Below, piece by piece: positions 6,135 through 9,569 of a stretch of 9,569 bases of DNA. The stretch is taken from positions 1-9,569 of the forward strand of contig CAMVJE010000056.1 in the NCBI GenBank assembly GCA_947167745.1, written 5' to 3'. The DNA comes from an uncultured Treponema sp. (lineage in GTDB: Bacteria; Spirochaetota; Spirochaetia; Treponematales; Treponemataceae). Both the position numbers and the translations under genes were made by a program. A model generated the notes under the pieces. It made no database searches and was not told where the DNA came from. It saw nothing but the letters and a program-made list of their open reading frames with translations. Numbering within the stretch: the stretch's first letter is position 1; each line of letters starts with the position of its first letter.

Positions 6135-7205
6135 ATGCTGTATTATCTTGGTGGAATTTTAACACAATATTTCGGACCTGCTCGTCTTCTGCAGTCTTAC
6201 ACTGTTCTTATCGCACTTGCACTCTATTCAGGATTCTTATTCGTGCGATATTTTTTGCCGTCTTTCTATAATTTTCTTCCCCATGACCGGGGCCGTGAAT
6301 TTACAATCAATGCGGAAGCTTCAAAGGGTAAGCCGACTGGAGCCGGAGTTGTTTGGGTCAGCGCATTTGTAATTTTGAGCATGATTTTTGTTCCCCTTGA
6401 CTGGGTCAAATGTTCAATGCTGATTCTGACTTGGCTTATGATGCTTACCGGCTATCTTGATGACCACAGCATCAACAGTTGGGGCGAATACAGAAAGGCA
6501 CTTTTAGACCTTTTCCTTTCAGTGCTTGCATCGGTTTTACTGGCATTTTATCTGCTCAATTCAGCAGAAGGGCATAAGATTTACTTTTGGATTCCCTTCT
6601 TTACTCACGAACTTGAAATTGCACCCTGGCTTTTCGTTGTGATTTCGACCATTATGATTTGGGCTTCGATTAACACCACAAACTGCACCGATGGCGTTGA
6701 CGGACTTTCTTCAACTCTCGTTCTTGTTGCCCTTCTCACTATGGGAATGGTCTTTTATTTTATTCTCGGTCATCGGGACATCGCAGAATATTTGCTTGTT
6801 CCCCACATTAAGGATGGAGCGGACTGGGCTGTAATGACTTTCGCACTGGCGGGAGTTCTCATGGGCTACCTTTGGCACAACGCCTTCCCCAGCAATGTCC
6901 TTATGGGAGATGCGGGAAGCCGGGCTTTGGGATTTTACATCGGCGTTTGCGTCATGGTCACAAGAAACCCATTTATGATTTTAGCCACCTCAACGCTCAT
7001 TTTCATTAACGGAGGCTTGGGACTGGTGAAAGTCTTCCTGAAGCGATTCTTCCATATCTCGATTTTCACAAATGTCCGCTTTCCTCTCCACGACCACATG
7101 CGAAAAAATCACGGCTGGAGTCCGACACAGGTTTTGATTAAATTCCTGATTTTGCAGATTTTAATCACAGTGGCCGTTTTGGGAATTTTGTTTAAGGTTC
7201 GATAA
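6135..7205 (+). CDS. mraY: Phospho-N-acetylmuramoyl-pentapeptide-transferase (MraY)
   Basis: Integral inner-membrane enzyme that transfers phospho-MurNAc-pentapeptide from UDP to undecaprenyl phosphate, making lipid I for peptidoglycan. At 356 residues it is close to E. coli MraY (360) and aligns end to end, down to the final KVR. Visible signatures are KPTGAG (66-71), the catalytic aspartate pair D109-D110 in GYLDD, NCTDGVDGL (183-191, D186 and D189), WHNAFP (247-252) and MGDAGS (257-262). About nine or ten hydrophobic segments are present. Two points differ from textbook MraY. The MraY-hallmark triple histidine is HDH (319-321), followed by MRKNHGW. The cytosolic loop after the DD pair is several residues shorter, lacking the TKGL segment. 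WecA-type transferases are less likely, given the full-length match to MraY. The gene is not next to murF, murD or ftsW here, and has its own predicted promoter. Its last 14 bases overlap the convergent M20 gene. Confidence 0.9.
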   Translation: MLYYLGGILTQYFGPARLLQSYTVLIALALYSGFLFVRYFLPSFYNFLPHDRGREFTINAEASKGKPTGAGVVWVSAFVILSMIFVPLDWVKCSMLILTWLMMLTGYLDDHSINSWGEYRKALLDLFLSVLASVLLAFYLLNSAEGHKIYFWIPFFTHELEIAPWLFVVISTIMIWASINTTNCTDGVDGLSSTLVLVALLTMGMVFYFILGHRDIAEYLLVPHIKDGADWAVMTFALAGVLMGYLWHNAFPSNVLMGDAGSRALGFYIGVCVMVTRNPFMILATSTLIFINGGLGLVKVFLKRFFHISIFTNVRFPLHDHMRKNHGWSPTQVLIKFLILQILITVAVLGILFKVR

Positions 7206-8433
7206 ACATTGCGCACAAGGTCTCGGCATCAGCGATGATATTACGCACATAGCAATATTCGTTGGGCTGGTGGCAGACTTCGTCCATCGTAGACCAGATT
7301 GCCGCGCTAAAGCCGCAGCAGCGCAATTCAGCACCCACGGTTCCGCCTCCGATTCCGATTGGCTTGGCCTCAATTCCGTGGGCTTTTTTTATGGCCGCGG
7401 CAAGTTTTTTCACCACGGGAGCATCCACGCTGGTGGCAGGAGACTGCTGGGCTTGAGGCTCGGTCACTTCGATTTTGACTCCGTATTTTTCTTCAACCTG
7501 TGAAACCCGCTTGCTCACTTCGGCACGCACCATGTCCAGGGAGTATCGGGGCAGAATCCTGCAATCCATGTAGAAAACATCATCACCCGGGATAATGTTC
7601 ACGGTCTCCACATTTGCTTCTTTTTTGGTCGGCTGGAAGGTTGAGTAATTGGGGCTGAATAAATCATCTTTTTTGCTGAAGAAATTTTCAAGATCGTTGA
7701 GGCGCAGGGCCAAATCACAGGCGGCAAGATGGGCATTTTTTCCCTTATCCGGCATTGAGCCGTGACTTTGAAGCCCGATTGTGTGAAGGCGGAGCCAGAG
7801 GATGTTTTTTTCGGCCACTTCGATTGTCTCGCCCTTTGAGTCTCCGCCGTCAGGAATGAGAATCAAGTCCTGCTTGCGGAAAAGTTCTGGGTGATTTCGT
7901 AAAAGGAATTTAATTCCGTACTCAGAACCGAATTCTTCATCAGCCATAAAAAGAAGTTTTACCGTGTGCTCTGGTACGATTTTATTTTTGAGCAGGGCAA
8001 GGGCTGCAAAAACGCCCGAAACAAGCCCCTGCTGATTATCCTCAACGCCACGACCAATGAGTTTATCGGATTTTTCATCATACTGGACCATGAAAGGATC
8101 GCTTTTCCAGAGCTTTAAATCTCCTGGCGGAACTACATCCATGTGAGCCATAACCCAAATCGAATAATCGTCAGATTTTCCAGGAATCGTAAGAACGACA
8201 TTTGGCCTCACACCGGAAGAAACCCGGCCGTCGGGAGCATCAAAATGCTGCATCTGCTCTCTGGTAAAACCCGCCTCGCAAAGCCATTTTTCAAGAGCGG
8301 CGCATTTTTTTGATTCTCCGTCACCGCCTGATTCTGGTGCAATGGCCGGAATTGAAGAAAGAAGGCTCTCAAGCTCAATCATCTGAGGTTTGAAAGCAAC
8401 AAGAATATCTTTAAGTGTTTCGAATGTGTTCAT
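7192..8433 (-). CDS. M20-family zinc metallopeptidase/deacylase (ArgE/DapE/PepV-like)
   Basis: Predicted cytosolic di-zinc amidohydrolase that cleaves peptide or N-acyl bonds; substrate undetermined. The 413-residue protein has the complete M20 active site: H97 and catalytic-site D99 (MAHMD), bridging D132 (GRGVED), general base E166 with E167 (ADEE), D195 (IPDGGD) and H388 (CHQPNE). The lid/dimerisation domain falls between about 207 and 325 and includes the conserved SHGS histidine, H224. No signal peptide is present. The start is set at the ATG at 8433, with GGAG (8443-8440) six bases upstream; a longer frame from a TTG at 8445 would overlap that ribosome binding site and is disfavoured. 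galE lies 67 bases upstream in the same direction, with a hairpin between. The 3' end overlaps mraY by 14 bases. General M20 peptidase, succinyl-diaminopimelate desuccinylase and acetylornithine deacetylase are all possible names; there is no lysine or arginine pathway context. Confidence 0.9.
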   Translation of the reverse strand: MNTFETLKDILVAFKPQMIELESLLSSIPAIAPESGGDGESKKCAALEKWLCEAGFTREQMQHFDAPDGRVSSGVRPNVVLTIPGKSDDYSIWVMAHMDVVPPGDLKLWKSDPFMVQYDEKSDKLIGRGVEDNQQGLVSGVFAALALLKNKIVPEHTVKLLFMADEEFGSEYGIKFLLRNHPELFRKQDLILIPDGGDSKGETIEVAEKNILWLRLHTIGLQSHGSMPDKGKNAHLAACDLALRLNDLENFFSKKDDLFSPNYSTFQPTKKEANVETVNIIPGDDVFYMDCRILPRYSLDMVRAEVSKRVSQVEEKYGVKIEVTEPQAQQSPATSVDAPVVKKLAAAIKKAHGIEAKPIGIGGGTVGAELRCCGFSAAIWSTMDEVCHQPNEYCYVRNIIADAETLCAMFIEP

Positions 8434-8448
8434 TATTGTCTCCAAAAT

Positions 8449-8485
8449 TTTCGCCCCTAGTATATTCGCTACAAACTGGGCGAAA
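8449..8485 (-). terminator. Hairpin between galE and the M20 gene (attenuator or weak terminator)
   Basis: TTTCGCCC (8485-8478 read on the minus strand) and GGGCGAAA (8456-8449) make a perfect 8-base-pair stem around a 21-base loop, inside which AGT/ACT can pair further. On the minus strand the stem is followed by ATTTTGGAG, so only four U residues separate it from the ribosome binding site of the M20 gene. It could partly end galE transcripts, stabilise the galE 3' end, or affect M20 translation. A TATACT -10-like hexamer lies in the loop region, but no -35 box fits. Confidence 0.5.
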
Positions 8486-8500
8486 TACTTTAGTCAGACA

Positions 8501-9475
8501 TTATATGTGAAATTTCTTTGTATAGGCTTTCCAAGTCGTTTCGACCAGGGTGTCTACATCACTGTATTTTGCTTCCCAGCCAAGCAATTCTTTTGCAAGG
8601 TCAGATTTTGCATACAAACTTGCTGGATCTCCGGGACGACGGGGGGCTTCTTCTACAGGAATCGGCTTTCCTGAAATTCTTCTGGCAGCTTCAATGATTT
8701 CTTTTACTGTAGTGCCTTTATTTGTTCCAAGATTTAGTTTGAGCGACTTGCCTTTTTTTGCGATGTAATCCAGTGCCATTACATGGGCGCGTGCCAAATC
8801 AGTGACATGTATGTAGTCGCGGATACAGGTGCCGTCGCGGGTATCGTAGTCGGTACCGAAGATTTTAAGTTCGCGCTGACCGAGAGCTGCTTCCATTACA
8901 CGGGGAAGAAGATTTTCAGGCTTTTGCTCAAGACCTGTAAGTACGCCCTCAGGGTCATAGCCGGCAGCATTAAAGTAGCGGAGGGCTGCAAATTTAAGGC
9001 CTCGAATCTGGTCATACCAGTCCATAAAGCGCTCGATTTCCAGTTTTGTGAATCCGTAGTAGTTGATAGGATTCTGGGGGTGATTTTCATCAATAGGAAG
9101 ATACTGAGGTTCGCCGAAAGTTGCCGCACTTGAAGAAAAAATCATGATTTTGCAATTGTGCTTTACGGCTGCATTCATAATGTTAAGAGTGCCGGTGATA
9201 TTGTTGATTGAGTATTTTTCGGGATTTACCATTGATTCCCCTGCTGCCTTAAATGCCGCAAGATGAATGAAAGCATCAAATCCAAGGGAAAAAGCCTGAT
9301 CCAAATCCCTCTCAATTAAAATATTTCCATAAATAAAGTCATTTTCTTTAAAAAGATTTTCTCTAAGGCCACTGGAAAGGTTGTCAAAAACAGTAACTTT
9401 GTGGCCATTTGCCATTAATTCTTTAACGACATGGCTGCCAATATAGCCTGCTCCACCAATAACAAGTACCTTCAT
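8501..9475 (-). CDS. galE: UDP-glucose 4-epimerase
   Basis: Interconverts UDP-glucose and UDP-galactose using bound NAD, feeding galactose use and surface polysaccharide synthesis in the cytosol. The 324-residue protein is a short-chain dehydrogenase/reductase of the extended type: GGAGYIG (7-13) binds the NAD pyrophosphate, D31 the adenosine ribose, and the catalytic set is S116 (FSSSA), Y140 and K144 (YGFTK). The substrate-side segments NLLPRVMEAALGQ (188-200) and FGTDYDTRDGTCIRDYIHV (206-224) are GalE hallmarks and separate it from dTDP-glucose dehydratases. The length is slightly below E. coli GalE (338). The ATG is supported by AGGAG (9485-9481) with a five-base spacer. It lies 32 bases after the stop of an upstream gene on the same strand. 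No galK or galT is visible, so an envelope polysaccharide role is at least as likely as galactose catabolism. Confidence 0.95.
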   Translation of the reverse strand: MKVLVIGGAGYIGSHVVKELMANGHKVTVFDNLSSGLRENLFKENDFIYGNILIERDLDQAFSLGFDAFIHLAAFKAAGESMVNPEKYSINNITGTLNIMNAAVKHNCKIMIFSSSAATFGEPQYLPIDENHPQNPINYYGFTKLEIERFMDWYDQIRGLKFAALRYFNAAGYDPEGVLTGLEQKPENLLPRVMEAALGQRELKIFGTDYDTRDGTCIRDYIHVTDLARAHVMALDYIAKKGKSLKLNLGTNKGTTVKEIIEAARRISGKPIPVEEAPRRPGDPASLYAKSDLAKELLGWEAKYSDVDTLVETTWKAYTKKFHI

Positions 9476-9501
9476 AAAAACTCCTGAAAACTTTATTCCT
9501 T

Positions 9502-9507
9502 ATTATA
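9502..9507 (-). promoter_or_regulatory. Candidate -10 box of galE
   Basis: A perfect TATAAT on the minus strand lies directly after the stop codon of the upstream gene and would start transcription near 9495, about 20 bases before the galE ATG and upstream of its AGGAG. No good -35 box occurs at 16-18 bases. A TTGCAA farther upstream fits only with the overlapping alternative hexamer TAATAT at 17 bases. galE might therefore have its own weak promoter as well as read-through from upstream. Confidence 0.35.
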
Positions 9508-9569
9508 TTACTGATTCCCATAAGTTTTTGCAAATTCATCGGCTGGCAACGGCTTTGAGAAGTAAAACC
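9508..9569 (-). CDS. C-terminal end of a probable EAL-domain (cyclic-di-GMP phosphodiesterase) protein
   Basis: Only the last 19 complete codons and the TAA stop are in the window. They read FYFSKPLPADEFAKTYGNQ. The FYFSKPLPADEF part resembles the end of EAL domains, where a conserved Q-G-[FY]-x-[FY]-[SA]-[KR]-P-[LM] strand closes the barrel; the first two bases visible (GG) are compatible with a preceding Gly. EAL proteins hydrolyse cyclic-di-GMP and are common in free-living and gut treponemes. The assignment rests on one short motif. Neither the active site nor partner domains such as GGDEF can be seen. The stop lies 32 bases before galE. Confidence 0.55.
   Translation of the reverse strand, partial: FYFSKPLPADEFAKTYGNQ

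Noticed and set aside
7189..7208. Inverted repeat TGTTTA/TAAACA as a bidirectional terminator
   Set aside because: The stem is six AT-rich pairs with an 8-base loop and no following U-tract on the plus strand; partly expected because both convergent genes end in TAA here.
8434..8445. Longer M20 start at a TTG (8445)
   Set aside because: It would place the start inside the GGAG ribosome binding site that is ideally spaced for the ATG at 8433.
8390..8674. Plus-strand open frames antisense to galE and across the galE/M20 junction, and others at 8550-9133
   Set aside because: They overlap well-supported coding sequence, lack ribosome binding sites and have no family-like sequence.
1..9569. Mobile element, CRISPR array, defence system, tRNA or riboswitch
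   Set aside because: No transposase, integrase, regularly spaced palindromic repeats, cloverleaf or recognisable aptamer was seen; intergenic regions are short and explained by promoters and leaders.

Overview
The window looks like a stretch of a spirochaete chromosome, most likely a Treponema. This is inferred from moderate-to-low GC, the TGS-less type of threonyl-tRNA synthetase, the style of the MraY and M20 proteins, and a large helical protein of a kind I associate with treponemes. No mobile element, CRISPR array, tRNA or rRNA gene is visible. The region is gene-dense: no gene-free stretch exceeds about 135 bases.

Layout. On the left, the minus strand carries thrS, which runs off the window edge; its 5' end and promoter face a divergent gene across a 131-base intergenic region. 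Four plus-strand genes follow: a 470-residue cytosolic protein of unknown function (1345-2757); an exported dipeptide/oligopeptide-type solute-binding protein (2757-4415) whose start codon overlaps the previous stop codon; an AMP-forming acyl-CoA ligase-like enzyme (4425-6080); and mraY, the lipid I synthase of peptidoglycan assembly (6135-7205). The right part is on the minus strand. The last codons of what looks like an EAL-domain protein (9508-9569) are followed, in reading direction, by galE (9475-8501) and an M20 metallopeptidase (8433-7192), whose 3' end overlaps the convergent mraY by 14 bases.

How the genes work together. Most are unrelated housekeeping or metabolic functions: translation, peptide binding, acyl activation, cell wall, sugar nucleotides and peptide/amide hydrolysis. 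The 470-residue protein and the binding protein are probably one translationally coupled operon. galE and the M20 gene probably form another, with a hairpin between them. mraY and galE both serve envelope biosynthesis but are convergent and not co-transcribed.

I found no convincing new multi-gene system. The most interesting signal is regulatory. Three plus-strand genes (1345, 4425 and 6135) lack a usable Shine-Dalgarno sequence, and each has a -10-like hexamer ending exactly six bases before the ATG, which would put transcription start on the A of the start codon (leaderless mRNA). Two of the three also carry a period-7 tandem repeat (YTTTCAR) in the -35 region. The other four complete starts (thrS, the binding protein, M20 and galE) have clear purine-rich ribosome binding sites.
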